DNA of 64,000 bases from Mammaliicoccus vitulinus (GCF_029024305.1 NZ_CP118974.1:1426001-1490000), one strand, 5' to 3'. Shown: positions 30,891-40,678, counted from the stretch's first letter. Translations and numbers: made by a program. The notes: generated by a model not told the origin, from the letters alone.

Positions 30891-31040
30891 ATGCGTGTCA
30901 ATATCACGTTAGCATGTACGGAAACTGGCGACAGAACCTATATTACAACTAAAAATAAACGTACTAATCCAGAGCGTATTGAAATGAAAAAATATTCTCC
31001 AAGATTAGGTCGTCATACGTTACATCGCGAAACTAAATAA
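30891..31040 (+). CDS. rpmG: 50S ribosomal protein L33, zinc-independent (C-minus) form
   Basis: Ribosomal protein of 49 residues, [20 protein letters not shown] at the N-terminus and [10 protein letters not shown] at the end. Zinc-ribbon L33 has two CxxC pairs; here only one Cys remains (C9) and the others are Thr or Ser (CTET; KYSPRL). This is the C-minus paralogue that replaces the zinc form under zinc shortage. The start ATG has AAAGGCTG upstream, and a Zur box covers the promoter start. It is divergent from a zinc-binding lipoprotein gene. Confidence 0.95.
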   Translation: MRVNITLACTETGDRTYITTKNKRTNPERIEMKKYSPRLGRHTLHRETK

Positions 31041-31068
31041 GTTCTTATTTTTAAGCAATATACGACAT

Positions 31069-31102
31069 AAAAAGTCATTTCAACTATATGAAATGACTTT
31101 TT
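31069..31102 (+). terminator. Terminator downstream of rpmG
   Basis: Arms AAAAAGTCATTTCA and TGAAATGACTTTTT, then T-rich sequence. Confidence 0.88.
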
Positions 31103-31245
31103 ATTTTTTATCTTTCTCTTTTTTTATCGCTTTAAAGCATTTATGCGTTAAAATTTTTGTTGCTTATTTTATGATTACCTAATAAAATATAATGTATATT
31201 TTCATTTCAGAAGAGTTTTCAAATATAGAAAGTATGGTGATTTAT

Positions 31246-32691
31246 ATGGAAGAAATGAAACGAGGATTAAAGACAAGACATATATCTATGATCGCAATCG
31301 GTGGATCAATTGGTACTGGCTTGTTTATGGCTAGTGGTGCAGTAATTACACAGGCTGGACCTGCTGGTGCACTTGTAGCATATTCTATTATCGGTGTTAT
31401 GCTTTACTTTTTAATGACCGCTATTGGTGAATTGGCAACATTCTATCCTGTTTCAGGATCATTTAGTGCTTATTCAAGTAGATTTATAGACCCGTCTGCT
31501 GGCTTTACAGTTGGCTGGTTATACTGGATTATATGGGCACTCGTAACAAGTGTAGATATTTTAACAGCTGCAAAAATCATAACATACTGGGATGTTTTCC
31601 AAAATATCAATCCATTTGTGTGGAGCATCATTTTTCTAGTTATTTTATTTTTACTTAATGCTTTTACAGTAAAAGCATTTGGGGAAGCTGAATATTGGTT
31701 AAGCTTTATTAAAGTAGCAACTATTATTATCTTTTTAATAGTAGGTGTACTTATTATATTTGGTATTTTAGGTGGTAACGAACCACTAGGTTTAACAAAC
31801 TTCACATATAAAGACGCACCTTTTGTGAATGGCATGTCAGGATTCCTAGGTGTACTTCTTGTAGCAGGATTTAGTTTTGGTGGTACAGAAGTTGTTGCTG
31901 TAACTGCTGGAGAATCAGAAAATCCTAAAGAATCTATGCCTAAAGCAATCAGACAAGTATTTTGGAGAATTTTATTATTTTACATTTTAGCAATTGCAGT
32001 TATTGCAGCTATCATTCCATATACAGACCCATTATTATTAAACAAATCAAATACAGTTACACAAAGTCCGTTTACGATTGTATTTGATAGAGTTGGCATT
32101 GCTTTTGCCGCTTCAATTATCAATGCAGTCATATTAACCGCGCTTATTTCAGCAGGTAATTCTGGATTATATGCAACAAGTAGATTACTTTACTCATTGG
32201 CACAACATAAGCAAGCACCAAAATTTATTAACAAATTAAACAAAAATAACATGCCATTTATTTCGTTATGTGTGACAATCGTGTTAATCTTTTTATCCAT
32301 TATATACGCAACTATCAATACAGATGGATACTACAGATTGTTAAACATGCTTGGCGCACTCGTAACACTCGTATGGTTGATGAGCATCATCAGTCATATT
32401 CGTTTAAGAATGGCAATTAAAAAGCAAGGACAATCAACAACCGATACATTAGAGTATAAAGCACCATTGTATCCATTGGGACCTATAATTGTTATTGCTG
32501 TCATTGCCTTTTTACTAATTGGTCAATCATTTGATAGTATTATGACGTTAAACTACCCAGTATTAATTGAATCATTCTTACCAATCATTTTAGGAATTGT
32601 TGTTTATTTCGTTCATAAAATCACGACAAAATCTAAAATTATCAAACTTAAAGATATCGATTTATCTAAACATCAATATAATAATAAATAA
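31246..32691 (+). CDS. Amino acid permease (APC family, lysine/GABA-permease-like)
   Basis: Proton-coupled amino acid transporter with twelve predicted helices, 481 residues. I use the ATG at 31246 (MEEMKRGLKTRHISMIAIGG), with GGTGA five bases upstream. The first helix carries the APC signature GGSIGTGLFMASG; a later loop has AGFSFGGTEVVAVTAGESENP, characteristic of the AAT/LysP subgroup. It is transcribed alone, near the aspartate-family genes; a lysine role is plausible from context but not provable. A terminator follows at 32694-32732. Confidence 0.88.
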   Translation: MEEMKRGLKTRHISMIAIGGSIGTGLFMASGAVITQAGPAGALVAYSIIGVMLYFLMTAIGELATFYPVSGSFSAYSSRFIDPSAGFTVGWLYWIIWALVTSVDILTAAKIITYWDVFQNINPFVWSIIFLVILFLLNAFTVKAFGEAEYWLSFIKVATIIIFLIVGVLIIFGILGGNEPLGLTNFTYKDAPFVNGMSGFLGVLLVAGFSFGGTEVVAVTAGESENPKESMPKAIRQVFWRILLFYILAIAVIAAIIPYTDPLLLNKSNTVTQSPFTIVFDRVGIAFAASIINAVILTALISAGNSGLYATSRLLYSLAQHKQAPKFINKLNKNNMPFISLCVTIVLIFLSIIYATINTDGYYRLLNMLGALVTLVWLMSIISHIRLRMAIKKQGQSTTDTLEYKAPLYPLGPIIVIAVIAFLLIGQSFDSIMTLNYPVLIESFLPIILGIVVYFVHKITTKSKIIKLKDIDLSKHQYNNK

Positions 32692-32693
32692 TG

Positions 32694-32732
32694 AAAAGCA
32701 TTCACTCAGTTATATTTTGAGTGGATGCTTTT
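32694..32732 (+). terminator. Terminator downstream of the permease
   Basis: Arms AAAAGCAT-CACTCA and TGAGTG-ATGCTTTT. Confidence 0.88.
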
Positions 32733-32841
32733 CTTATTTTTTTATTTATGCACTTATAATTTAGTGATGAACTTTTTCATATGGCATCATATATAGTATA
32801 ATAAACATTAATAATGAATATTTAACAAAGAAGGTGTAATA

Positions 32842-33156
32842 ATGGCTGGTCAAACTAATTTATTTGATGACGTTATGGAACAAGATGAGCGCTTTGTGAT
32901 TGTTGTACAAAGTATTTATGATACAAATGCTCAACTCGTCAAAAAAACATTAAGAGAATATACAAGTTTAACAAGAGAACAGATGCAATCCTTATTTGAT
33001 CATCTTAAAGATTTATATTTAACTGAACCTTTTGAGGAGAACCAAGCATTCTTTGATATTACTGTTTATACAAATCAAGACTATGCAGCTGACCAAATTT
33101 ATGCGCATATTAAAAGAAAAAAACATAGTCACGAATGGACGCATACAAGTAAATAA
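32842..33156 (+). CDS. Uncharacterised 104-residue protein, operon partner of the PRTase-like gene
   Basis: I do not recognise this protein. It is soluble, acidic in its N-terminal half (NLFDDVMEQDERF) and basic at the end (HIKRKKHSHEW), with no signal peptide or membrane segment. The start ATG at 32842 has AAGAAGGTG upstream. The next gene begins 12 bases after its stop with its own strong ribosome site, so the two are almost certainly co-transcribed and probably work together. Confidence 0.75.
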   Translation: MAGQTNLFDDVMEQDERFVIVVQSIYDTNAQLVKKTLREYTSLTREQMQSLFDHLKDLYLTEPFEENQAFFDITVYTNQDYAADQIYAHIKRKKHSHEWTHTSK

Positions 33157-33168
33157 AGGAGTAATGAT

Positions 33169-34566
33169 ATGTCCCACGTAAGCAAAGTTTTTCCTTTAGA
33201 TAACGAAAAGCAAGTTGAAGTAAAAGTCGTTAAAAATAGATTTGATTTTGAAATTGATGAAATGTTGGCAATTACACAAGAAGAAAATTCTGAATTTCCT
33301 TTTATTCCTGTTTCACCTTGTTTAGGTTATTCTAGAGGACTTTACCCGGAACATCCTTTACTTATTGGTTTATTATTAGGTTTTTTATACCATGAATCTT
33401 TAACTGGTGAAACAGATGAACGCATTCATAGTATTGCGAAAGCAATCAATAGTAAAAATCGCGGTAAAATGATTCAAGCATTAAATATAATAGAGGCAAA
33501 TAAACTCGGTCACTACCCACCCACTCGTTTCATTGGATTAAGCGAACGTGCTGTTAATTTAGGCCAATCAATATTTAGTTTATTTGAAGATGAAGTTATG
33601 TTTTTAGCCTCTACAAGAGATAAAATCATATCACATCCACCTTTGTTAGATCATAAAGATATCGTTGATCCACTAGAACGTTTATTCTTTTATACAAAAG
33701 ATAAAGATTTCTTTGATAACGACGAACGTATTGCTATTATTGACAACCATTTATTAAATGGTAATTCTGTCTTAAACCTTATTAAAAAGATTTATGATAA
33801 ATACCCTGAAAGAGAAACGTTTACTGTATTAACACCGATAGATTTAAGATCATCAAGTGTTAAAGAATCTTTTTCTAGCTTAGAAAAATCTTTGAATATT
33901 AAAATTAATATTATATCGCTCATGACTTTTGATGTTGAAGTTCAAGAAATAGAGCATGCAACCGAAGATTTAATACAAAACGAATTTTTAGAAAATCAAC
34001 ATCAAGAAACTAAAGTACAATATCATTCTTTTAGAAATGTTATTAATGATCATTTCATCGTAAAAGCACAAAATATGTTACGAGATGAAACGATTCATGA
34101 TAATCCATATTTCATTTCAACAGGTAGATTTACATTGAATGGCAAAGAACAACAAACTTCTGAAGCGTTGTTTCAGCGTATGGGAGAGTTGTTAAATGAT
34201 TTACTAGATGATTCACCGAAGCTCGTTATTGGCGTTGGTGAGTTCTTGTATGCGCCTCTCCAGATTGCTCGTTATTTACCTGGCAAAGATGTATATGTGC
34301 AAGGAACAACAAGATTTAATTTTGATTCAAGTACTTTAAAACACTCTAATAAAAAAATAAGCTTTATGTCTCCACTCGAAAGAACGATCACACATTATTT
34401 ATATAATTTAGATATAGATCAATATGATGAAATCATTGTTTTTGTAGAAAGATTACGACATAAAACTGAAATTGATGATTTAGTACAACAGTTAAAAATA
34501 CTCGGTGCTAAGTCTATACTCGTTATTGAAATGACTTCAATTTCATTTAATGAAGACCGATATTGA
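33169..34566 (+). CDS. Divergent phosphoribosyltransferase-like/TRSP-domain (StiP-type) protein
   Basis: Cytoplasmic protein of 465 residues. The middle (about 113-230) resembles the phosphoribosyltransferase domain of tellurite/stress (Ter) operon proteins: GHYPPTRFIGLSERAVNLGQ, FLASTRDKI, and a PRPP-loop equivalent IIDNHLLNGNSVLNLI (190-205). The C-terminal part matches the TRSP-type region: TGRF (318-321), LVIGVGEFLYAPLQIARYL (352-370) and VYVQGTTR (375-382). Key residues are changed: the usual VDDE-TTG is IDNHLLNG, and the usual E-HSH motif is DHKDIVDP. It may be catalytically altered. Family placement is from memory of the motifs and is moderate. Confidence 0.6.
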   Translation: MSHVSKVFPLDNEKQVEVKVVKNRFDFEIDEMLAITQEENSEFPFIPVSPCLGYSRGLYPEHPLLIGLLLGFLYHESLTGETDERIHSIAKAINSKNRGKMIQALNIIEANKLGHYPPTRFIGLSERAVNLGQSIFSLFEDEVMFLASTRDKIISHPPLLDHKDIVDPLERLFFYTKDKDFFDNDERIAIIDNHLLNGNSVLNLIKKIYDKYPERETFTVLTPIDLRSSSVKESFSSLEKSLNIKINIISLMTFDVEVQEIEHATEDLIQNEFLENQHQETKVQYHSFRNVINDHFIVKAQNMLRDETIHDNPYFISTGRFTLNGKEQQTSEALFQRMGELLNDLLDDSPKLVIGVGEFLYAPLQIARYLPGKDVYVQGTTRFNFDSSTLKHSNKKISFMSPLERTITHYLYNLDIDQYDEIIVFVERLRHKTEIDDLVQQLKILGAKSILVIEMTSISFNEDRY

Positions 34567-34580
34567 CAACCAAACATTAA

Positions 34581-34620
34581 AAAAGCAGTAGAAATTCAAA
34601 TTTGAATTTCTGCTGCTTTT
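34581..34620. terminator. Bidirectional terminator
   Basis: Arms AAAAGCAG-AGAAATTCAAA and TTTGAATTTCT-CTGCTTTT between the PRTase-like gene and the converging HAD gene. Confidence 0.9.
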
Positions 34621-34664
34621 TAGATTTTTAAGATATTAGTATCTCAAGAAAGTGTTATACCTTA

Positions 34665-35471
34665 TTATTGAGCCAGTATTTTTTCTAATGCTGTTACAAT
34701 ACCGTCGTTATCATGATCATCTGTAACTAAATCTGCAATACCTTTTATTGTATCGTTAGCATTTCCCATCGCTACGCCAACAGCAGATTTTTCTAGCATG
34801 TCTGAATCATTTAAACTATCACCAAATGCAATCACTTCAGAAAAACCAGCGTTAATTTGATCAAATAATTTTTGTAATGATTTCCCTTTCGAAACTTGTC
34901 CATCCATAAATTCTAAAAAGTATGGCTTACTTATCGTTGAAGATACTTCATGACTAAATTCACCATTAAGTTCGCTATTTGCTTTTGCAATATTCTCTTC
35001 GTAATCAACGCCCATCACTTTAGGTACATCTTCGTTAATAACATCTTTAATATCATCAACTTTTTTCATAGGAAGGCCCGTTAAATCACTTTCGATATTC
35101 ATATATTCGTGCGTTCTATCATGTATAATTTGATCGTCTATATATGTTAAATAGAAGAAGTTTTGTGTTCTACAATAATCGATAATTTTATTTGCATCAT
35201 CTTTATTGATCGTTTGTTTAAACACAACATTATTATCTTTCGCATCTATAACAAATGCGCCATTATAGCTGACAATGTATCCACCATTATTTTTTAAATC
35301 TAGTGCATCAGCGTGTTTCATCATACCAGCTGTCGGTCTTCCAGATGCAAGTATTAATTTCATACCTTCTTTTTGTTTTTCTTTTAAATATGTATATGTT
35401 TTTTCACTTATCTCATTTTTTGAAGTTAAAAGTGTATCATCCATATCCATTACTATGTATTTATATGCCAT
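34665..35471 (-). CDS. Cof-type HAD-IIB family phosphatase
   Basis: Haloacid dehalogenase-type phosphatase, probably acting on sugar phosphates or nucleotides such as FMN or PLP. It has 268 residues. Motif I is DMDDTLLTSKNEI (about 8-20), motif II is LASGRPTAGM, motif III lysine is in QVSKGKSLQKLF, and motif IV is AFGDSLNDSDML. A type IIB cap lies between motifs II and III. The start ATG has AAGGAGATAAAC upstream. It lies downstream of the threonine genes, separated by a hairpin. Confidence 0.92.
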   Translation of the reverse strand: MAYKYIVMDMDDTLLTSKNEISEKTYTYLKEKQKEGMKLILASGRPTAGMMKHADALDLKNNGGYIVSYNGAFVIDAKDNNVVFKQTINKDDANKIIDYCRTQNFFYLTYIDDQIIHDRTHEYMNIESDLTGLPMKKVDDIKDVINEDVPKVMGVDYEENIAKANSELNGEFSHEVSSTISKPYFLEFMDGQVSKGKSLQKLFDQINAGFSEVIAFGDSLNDSDMLEKSAVGVAMGNANDTIKGIADLVTDDHDNDGIVTALEKILAQ

Positions 35472-35492
35472 GTTTATCTCCTTAAAATATAA

Positions 35493-35531
35493 TGATGCTT
35501 ATATTCTATCATATACAGAATATAAGCATCT
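35493..35531 (-). terminator. Hairpin downstream of thrB
   Basis: Perfect arms GATGCTTATATTCT and AGAATATAAGCATC around a nine-base loop. The minus strand continues into an AT-rich tract. It could partly isolate the HAD gene from the thr operon. Confidence 0.65.
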
Positions 35532-35541
35532 CATCATTCGT

Positions 35542-36453
35542 TTATAAATTAATAATTTTTTGGCTAACACCATATCGATTGATTGTGACTAATTCAGATT
35601 CACAATCTTGGAATCTATTTTGCAATTCTCTAACGAGTTTACCACTCAACTCTTTTTTAATTAAAGTTAAAACTGTAGGACCAGCACCACTAATTACTGT
35701 AGCGTATGCCCCATACTCAAGCGCTAATGCTTTAATGTTTTCAAAGTTAGGAATTAAATGTTGTCTATATGGTTCATGAAAACCATCTTTCATCATCATT
35801 TTACCTGCCAATTCATAATTATGTTGAATTAAAGCACTAATCATTGTATTACTTATTGCGCTATATTTGACAGAGTCTTTCAAAGATAATGTTTCAGGTA
35901 ATACTTTACGTGCCTTTTCCGTCGATAATTCATATTCAGGAATTGTAGCAATAACATCAACTTTTGGAATATCTATATATGAAACATCTGTTTGTTTCAC
36001 TTCAGGATCATAAACACCGAGCACTAAACCACCATAAATTGTAGGCGCTACGTTGTCTGGATGACCTTCAATTTCAGTTGCAAGCTGCAATAATTCGTAT
36101 TTAGATAACTTTAAGTTTGCAAAATAGTTTGCGAGAAATAATCCAGTCACTAGAGCTGAAGCTGAACTACCTAAACCTCTTGCTAAAGGGATATCGCTAT
36201 ACATTTTCAAATTTAATGCTGGCATACTTTTAGAGAATTTTGCTGTAGCTGTTTGAGCAATTTTTGTAATATAGTGTTGTTCATCATTTGGTAATCCTTT
36301 CAAATGTGGACCTATATGTTCAAAATGCCATTTTTTATCTTCTGAAAGATGCGCCTCAACCTCTAAATATTTATCAAGAGCCATTCCGATAGAATCAAAA
36401 CCTACTCCTAGGTTAGCTGTTGACGCTGGTACTTTAAGCTTTAACTTTTTCAT
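35542..36453 (-). CDS. thrB: Homoserine kinase
   Basis: GHMP-family kinase that phosphorylates homoserine, the penultimate step of threonine synthesis. It has 303 residues. The N-terminus [20 protein letters not shown] and the ATP-binding loop [17 protein letters not shown] are typical, and a C-terminal [17 protein letters not shown] completes the family pattern. Its ATG overlaps the thrC stop (ATGA), indicating translational coupling. It is the last gene of hom-thrC-thrB. Confidence 0.97.
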   Translation of the reverse strand: MKKLKLKVPASTANLGVGFDSIGMALDKYLEVEAHLSEDKKWHFEHIGPHLKGLPNDEQHYITKIAQTATAKFSKSMPALNLKMYSDIPLARGLGSSASALVTGLFLANYFANLKLSKYELLQLATEIEGHPDNVAPTIYGGLVLGVYDPEVKQTDVSYIDIPKVDVIATIPEYELSTEKARKVLPETLSLKDSVKYSAISNTMISALIQHNYELAGKMMMKDGFHEPYRQHLIPNFENIKALALEYGAYATVISGAGPTVLTLIKKELSGKLVRELQNRFQDCESELVTINRYGVSQKIINL

Positions 36454-37514
36454 TTTAATGCACGCTCAATATAATCAATAATAGCTTGTTCATCATTCTC
36501 TAATGGTGTAATTGGCGAATCTAACAAGTCGATAGCTGTATCTGGATCTTTCAATCCATTACCCGTTAAGATAGCAACAACAGTTTGATTAGGCTCTAAT
36601 TTACCTTGTTCATGTAACTTTAACAATCCAGCAATAGAAGCGTTACTTGCAGGCTCACTGAAGACACCTTCTTTACTCGTCATCAGTTTATATGCTTTTA
36701 AGATTTCTTCGTCAGTCACGCTATCTATTAAGCCTTTAGATTCATCTCGTGCAGCTTCTGCTAACTTCCAGCTTGCTGGATTACCAATTCTAATTGCAGT
36801 AGCTACAGTTTCAGGGTTTTTAACAACTTTACCTTGAACGATTGGTGAAGCACCTTCTGCTTGAAAACCGCACATTACTGGTAAACCTGATTGGTTTAAG
36901 TTATCGAATTCTTTGAAACCTTTCCAATATGCTGTAATATTCCCAGCATTCCCTACTGGTATCGCAAATAAATCTGGTGCTTTGCCATCAAGTTGTTCAA
37001 CAATTTCAAATGCACCTGTTTTTTGACCTTCGATTCTATAAGGGTTAACAGAGTTAACTAATGCAATTTCGCCGTTTTCTGCTACTTTTTTAACGATGTT
37101 CAATGCTTCATCAAAATTACCTTTAATTGATACAATTTCAGCACCATACATCACAGCTTGAGCTAATTTTCCAAGTGCAATTTTACCTTCTGGAATTACA
37201 ACAATCGCTTTTAATCCAGCTCTAGCTGCATATGCCGCAGCAGATGCTGAAGTATTACCAGTCGAAGCACAAATAACAATTTTCTTTCCTTCTTCTTTAG
37301 CTTTTGCAACGGCCATAACCATTCCTCTATCTTTAAATGATCCAGTTGGGTTAAGTCCTTCAAATTTAGCAAATAAATTGATATTTAATTTATCTGATAA
37401 ATATGGTAAATGTATTAAAGGCGTATTTCCTTCATTTAAAGTTAATTTAGGTGTACTTTCATTTACCGGTAAATATTCTTTATAATTATGAATTAATCCT
37501 TGCCATCTTCCCAT
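36450..37514 (-). CDS. thrC: Threonine synthase
   Basis: Pyridoxal-phosphate enzyme that converts O-phosphohomoserine to threonine. It has 354 residues from the ATG at 37514 ([16 protein letters not shown]), directly after the hom stop (TAA-T-ATG); the longer frame back to 37550 would overlap hom. The PLP lysine is in [15 protein letters not shown] and the phosphate-binding loop is [13 protein letters not shown]. It overlaps thrB by four bases. Confidence 0.96.
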   Translation of the reverse strand: MGRWQGLIHNYKEYLPVNESTPKLTLNEGNTPLIHLPYLSDKLNINLFAKFEGLNPTGSFKDRGMVMAVAKAKEEGKKIVICASTGNTSASAAAYAARAGLKAIVVIPEGKIALGKLAQAVMYGAEIVSIKGNFDEALNIVKKVAENGEIALVNSVNPYRIEGQKTGAFEIVEQLDGKAPDLFAIPVGNAGNITAYWKGFKEFDNLNQSGLPVMCGFQAEGASPIVQGKVVKNPETVATAIRIGNPASWKLAEAARDESKGLIDSVTDEEILKAYKLMTSKEGVFSEPASNASIAGLLKLHEQGKLEPNQTVVAILTGNGLKDPDTAIDLLDSPITPLENDEQAIIDYIERALK

Positions 37515-37515
37515 A

Positions 37516-38793
37516 TTATTTGTCTCCTTCAATTGGATAGTATTTAACAATGTTTAAGCCGTTTTCTTTTAATGATTTAATTGGCAACTCGTCAATACCT
37601 CTAATAACAATACCGTAAGTATTTTCTGTACGTTGCTCTACTTTCACGCTTCTATGAAACTCTATAGTCGCTTTAATCTCATCTCTTAAAACGTCTTCTT
37701 CTTTGTCGGTTTCAACAATTATGAAATGACTATTTTTTAACGGGAATTTAACAACTTCTTCTTCAACGATTTCTTTAGTTCGTTCAGTCTTAAGTTCGAA
37801 GTGAGGCGGTAAAGTATGTAAATCAGATTCAAATTGTAAAGCTACATTTAATAAATCTGAAACGACTGCACTACCTGTAGCTAAACTTCCTGCACCTTTA
37901 CCATAAAACATCGTATCTCCTACAGCGTCACCTATAACATATATAGCATTATACTCATCTTCAACATGAGACATTTGATGACTATTTGGAAGTAATGTTG
38001 GTTTTACACTTGCAACCACTTCACCGTTTTCGTATTTCCCTTGACCTATTAATTTTATTTTGTATCCTAATCTTTCTGCAACTTTAATATCTTCAATTTC
38101 AACATCTGAAATACCTACTCTTTCGACATCATCCAAGGAAATAACTCTATTAAATGATAAATAGCTCGTAATGACAACTTTACGAGCTGCGTCTACACCT
38201 TCAACATCATCAGTTGGATCGGCTTCTGCATATCCTAAATCAGTTGCAAGTTGTAATGCTTCTTCATAAGATTTACCTTCTCGAGTCATTTGGCTTAGTA
38301 TAAAATTAGATGTCCCATTAAATATACCCATAAATTGATTGATATTATTTGCATTTAATCCATTATTAATCGCATTAACAATAGGTATACCACCTGCAAC
38401 ACTTGCTTCATACTTTAACGCAACTTTATTTTTTTCTGCTAAGTCTTCTAAGACTCTTAAATGTACAGCTAACAAATCTTTGTTTGCTGTAATAACATGA
38501 ATACCTTTAGATAAGAATGCTTTCAACCATTCTACAGTTGGTTCAATTCCACCCATTACTTCTACAACGATATCTAATTCATCATCATTTAAAATATCGT
38601 CAATATTTTCAGTTAAATGATAGCTAGAAGTATTAATTGCTCGCTTCTTACTCGTTGAGTTAACGAGAATATGTTTAATATGTATAGATTTACCTATTGT
38701 ATCTTCTATTTGCTCTTTATTTTCTTCTACAATCTTTACGACGCCTGTTCCGACAGTGCCGAGACCTAATACTGCTACATTTAATACTTTCAT
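37516..38793 (-). CDS. hom: Homoserine dehydrogenase
   Basis: NAD(P)-dependent oxidoreductase producing homoserine from aspartate semialdehyde. It has 425 residues from the ATG at 38793 ([15 protein letters not shown]), preceded by AAGGTGAGTGAGAAA. Upstream starts to 38859 would lengthen it past the nucleotide-binding motif. The Rossmann motif is [10 protein letters not shown], the catalytic region is [23 protein letters not shown], and the C-terminal ACT regulatory domain (about 350-425) suggests threonine feedback. First gene of the operon, divergent from lysC. Confidence 0.96.
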   Translation of the reverse strand: MKVLNVAVLGLGTVGTGVVKIVEENKEQIEDTIGKSIHIKHILVNSTSKKRAINTSSYHLTENIDDILNDDELDIVVEVMGGIEPTVEWLKAFLSKGIHVITANKDLLAVHLRVLEDLAEKNKVALKYEASVAGGIPIVNAINNGLNANNINQFMGIFNGTSNFILSQMTREGKSYEEALQLATDLGYAEADPTDDVEGVDAARKVVITSYLSFNRVISLDDVERVGISDVEIEDIKVAERLGYKIKLIGQGKYENGEVVASVKPTLLPNSHQMSHVEDEYNAIYVIGDAVGDTMFYGKGAGSLATGSAVVSDLLNVALQFESDLHTLPPHFELKTERTKEIVEEEVVKFPLKNSHFIIVETDKEEDVLRDEIKATIEFHRSVKVEQRTENTYGIVIRGIDELPIKSLKENGLNIVKYYPIEGDK

Positions 38794-38990
38794 TTTCTCA
38801 CTCACCTTAAATATATTGTTCTTGTTAAAAATACAAATGTCTACTTGAAATAGACTCAACTTTATTATAGTATAAATTCATTAAAGTTTTTTGTAAAGTT
38901 TGAATAATTAGAATTAATAGTAATATTATCATTATTTCTAGCTTTGTAAAGAGTTACAATTACATTACCCCCAGTAAAAGGACTGATAAA
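38794..38990. promoter_or_regulatory. Divergent hom/lysC promoter region
   Basis: On the minus strand TTTACA and TATACT are 17 bases apart, followed by an overlapping TATAAT (38866-38871), giving a good promoter for hom-thrC-thrB. I found no riboswitch, T-box or leader terminator in this AT-rich segment, so aspartate-family control here does not seem to use an RNA device. Confidence 0.55.
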
Positions 38991-40364
38991 ATGAAAGTTT
39001 CAAAATTTGGCGGAAGTTCCGTCGCGAATAGTGTACAAATTAAAAAAGTATTAAACATTATCAACTCTGATGATGAAAGAAAAATTGTCGTTGTATCAGC
39101 GCCAGGTAAAAGGTTCAAAGAAGATATTAAAACAACAGACTTACTCATCCGTTTATATGACAAAGTAATCAATAATTTGGATTATTCAAACAAACTACGA
39201 CAAATTATTGAACGTTATGAAGAAATTGTTACAGAGCTTGAAATGGACGATGCTATTTTAAAAGAAATAAAGGATAACTTGCTATACTTAATTGATGTAT
39301 ACAAAAATCAACCTGAGCGATTATTAGATGCATTGAAAAGTTGCGGAGAAAATTTTAATGCAAAAATCATTGCACAATATAATAATCAGTTAGGCTATCC
39401 AACACGTTATTTATCTCCAAAAGAAGCAGGCATTATTGTGACAGATGAACCAGGAAATGCCATGATATTAGAATCATCATATGAAAAAATTTATCAATTG
39501 CGTGAGTACGATGAAACCCTTATTATACCTGGGTTCTTTGGGTATTCTGAGAACGACGATATCGTAACATTTCCGCGTGGAGGTTCTGACATTACTGGCG
39601 CTATTTTAGCTAGAGGTATAAAAGCAAGTCTTTACGAAAACTTCACTGATGTATCAGGTATATTCCGTGCAAATCCAACAGTGGTTTCGCAACCAGAAGT
39701 GATCCCAGAAATCACATATCGAGAAATGCGTGAATTATCTTATGCAGGATTTGGTGTCTTCCATGACGAAGCTTTAGAGCCACTATACAAAGATCGCATT
39801 CCCGTCGTTATTAAAAATACGAACAGACCACATGATAAAGGCACTTTCATAGTAAGTGAAAGAGAAATTTCAAACTTATCTCATATTGTTTCTGGCGTAA
39901 GCTGTGACAAAGGTTTCACAATCATTAATGTCAAAAAATACTTAATGAATAGAGAAGTAGGATTCACAAGAAAAGTTCTTAGCATATTAGAAGAAGAGAA
40001 TATTTCTATCGAACACATTCCTTCTGGTATTGATAATTTAAGTATTATCATGAGAAGCGCACAAATAAAAGGAAAAGAAGAACGCGTGTTAAATAAAATT
40101 CGAGAAGAAATCGAAGTCGATGAACTTACTATAGATTATGATTTAGCTATATTAATGATTGTTGGCGAAGGCATGAACAAAGCAATCGGCACAGCAGCAG
40201 GCGCTACAAAAGCGTTAAGTAAAAATAAAGTTAACCTTAATATGATTAACCAAGGTTCTTCAGAAATTTCAATGATGTTTGGTATAGATGAACAATATTC
40301 TGATATAGCTGTTCAAGCAATATATAACGAATATTTCGCTAAAGAAACTACACAAATTATTTAA
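38991..40364 (+). CDS. lysC: Aspartate kinase
   Basis: First enzyme of the aspartate family pathway, phosphorylating aspartate. It has 457 residues, monofunctional. The N-terminal KFGGSSVANS is the kinase signature; the substrate-binding region is TFPRGGSDITGAILARG. Two C-terminal ACT domains (about 310-457) imply amino acid feedback. The start ATG follows AAAAGGACTGATAA. It is transcribed divergently from hom. lysC is used for family recognition; the isozyme subtype (threonine or lysine inhibited) cannot be decided here. Confidence 0.93.
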   Translation: MKVSKFGGSSVANSVQIKKVLNIINSDDERKIVVVSAPGKRFKEDIKTTDLLIRLYDKVINNLDYSNKLRQIIERYEEIVTELEMDDAILKEIKDNLLYLIDVYKNQPERLLDALKSCGENFNAKIIAQYNNQLGYPTRYLSPKEAGIIVTDEPGNAMILESSYEKIYQLREYDETLIIPGFFGYSENDDIVTFPRGGSDITGAILARGIKASLYENFTDVSGIFRANPTVVSQPEVIPEITYREMRELSYAGFGVFHDEALEPLYKDRIPVVIKNTNRPHDKGTFIVSEREISNLSHIVSGVSCDKGFTIINVKKYLMNREVGFTRKVLSILEEENISIEHIPSGIDNLSIIMRSAQIKGKEERVLNKIREEIEVDELTIDYDLAILMIVGEGMNKAIGTAAGATKALSKNKVNLNMINQGSSEISMMFGIDEQYSDIAVQAIYNEYFAKETTQII

Positions 40365-40371
40365 ATCATTT

Positions 40372-40413
40372 AAAAGAGCGTAAATTCTTTATACAACAAG
40401 AATTTACGCTTTT
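40372..40413 (+). terminator. Terminator downstream of lysC
   Basis: Arms AAAAGAGCGTAAATTCTT and AAGAATTTACGC-TTTT. Confidence 0.88.
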
Positions 40414-40497
40414 TACTTTATGATAAATAGAACCCGTGATTTTATCATGTCAGGCTTCACTTGATAAATAGCAAAAAATCTTTATAATTACTTCGCA

Positions 40498-40599
40498 CGA
40501 TTTTGTAAAGTGCTGACGCCTGAGGGAATAGTATGCGAGAGAGACTACAGGCTCGAACCATACCCCTAGGCAAGCATGCACTTTCAAAATCGTAAGATT
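40498..40599. repeat. Dispersed intergenic repeat, copy B (longest, palindromic)
   Basis: This is the fullest copy of the repeat, about 100 bases, and it is an imperfect palindrome. The outer arms are ACGATTTTGTAAAGTGC on the left and GCACTTTCAAAATCGT on the right. Inner segments GCCTGAGGGAATAGTATGCGA and the reverse complement of TCGAACCATACCCCTAGGC also pair approximately. It fills most of the 314-base gap between lysC and the nucleotidyltransferase-like gene, with terminators on both sides. Confidence 0.75.
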
Positions 40600-40604
40600 C
40601 AAAA

Positions 40605-40644
40605 AAGAGATATTCAGTAGGCTATAACCTACTGAATATCTCTT
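40605..40644 (-). terminator. Terminator downstream of the nucleotidyltransferase-like gene
   Basis: Perfect arms AAGAGATATTCAGTAGG and CCTACTGAATATCTCTT. On the minus strand a T run leads straight into repeat copy B. Confidence 0.88.
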
Positions 40645-40678
40645 TATTTTAAGTATAAGTATTTTTGTCCCAACCTTT

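Noticed and set aside
38920-38945. Fur box in the lysC upstream region (ATTATCATTATT)
   Set aside because: Only about 13 of 19 positions fit, in an AT-rich stretch; no iron-related gene follows.
38794-38990. Lysine riboswitch or threonine T-box between hom and lysC
   Set aside because: No conserved riboswitch core, specifier stem or leader terminator can be seen.
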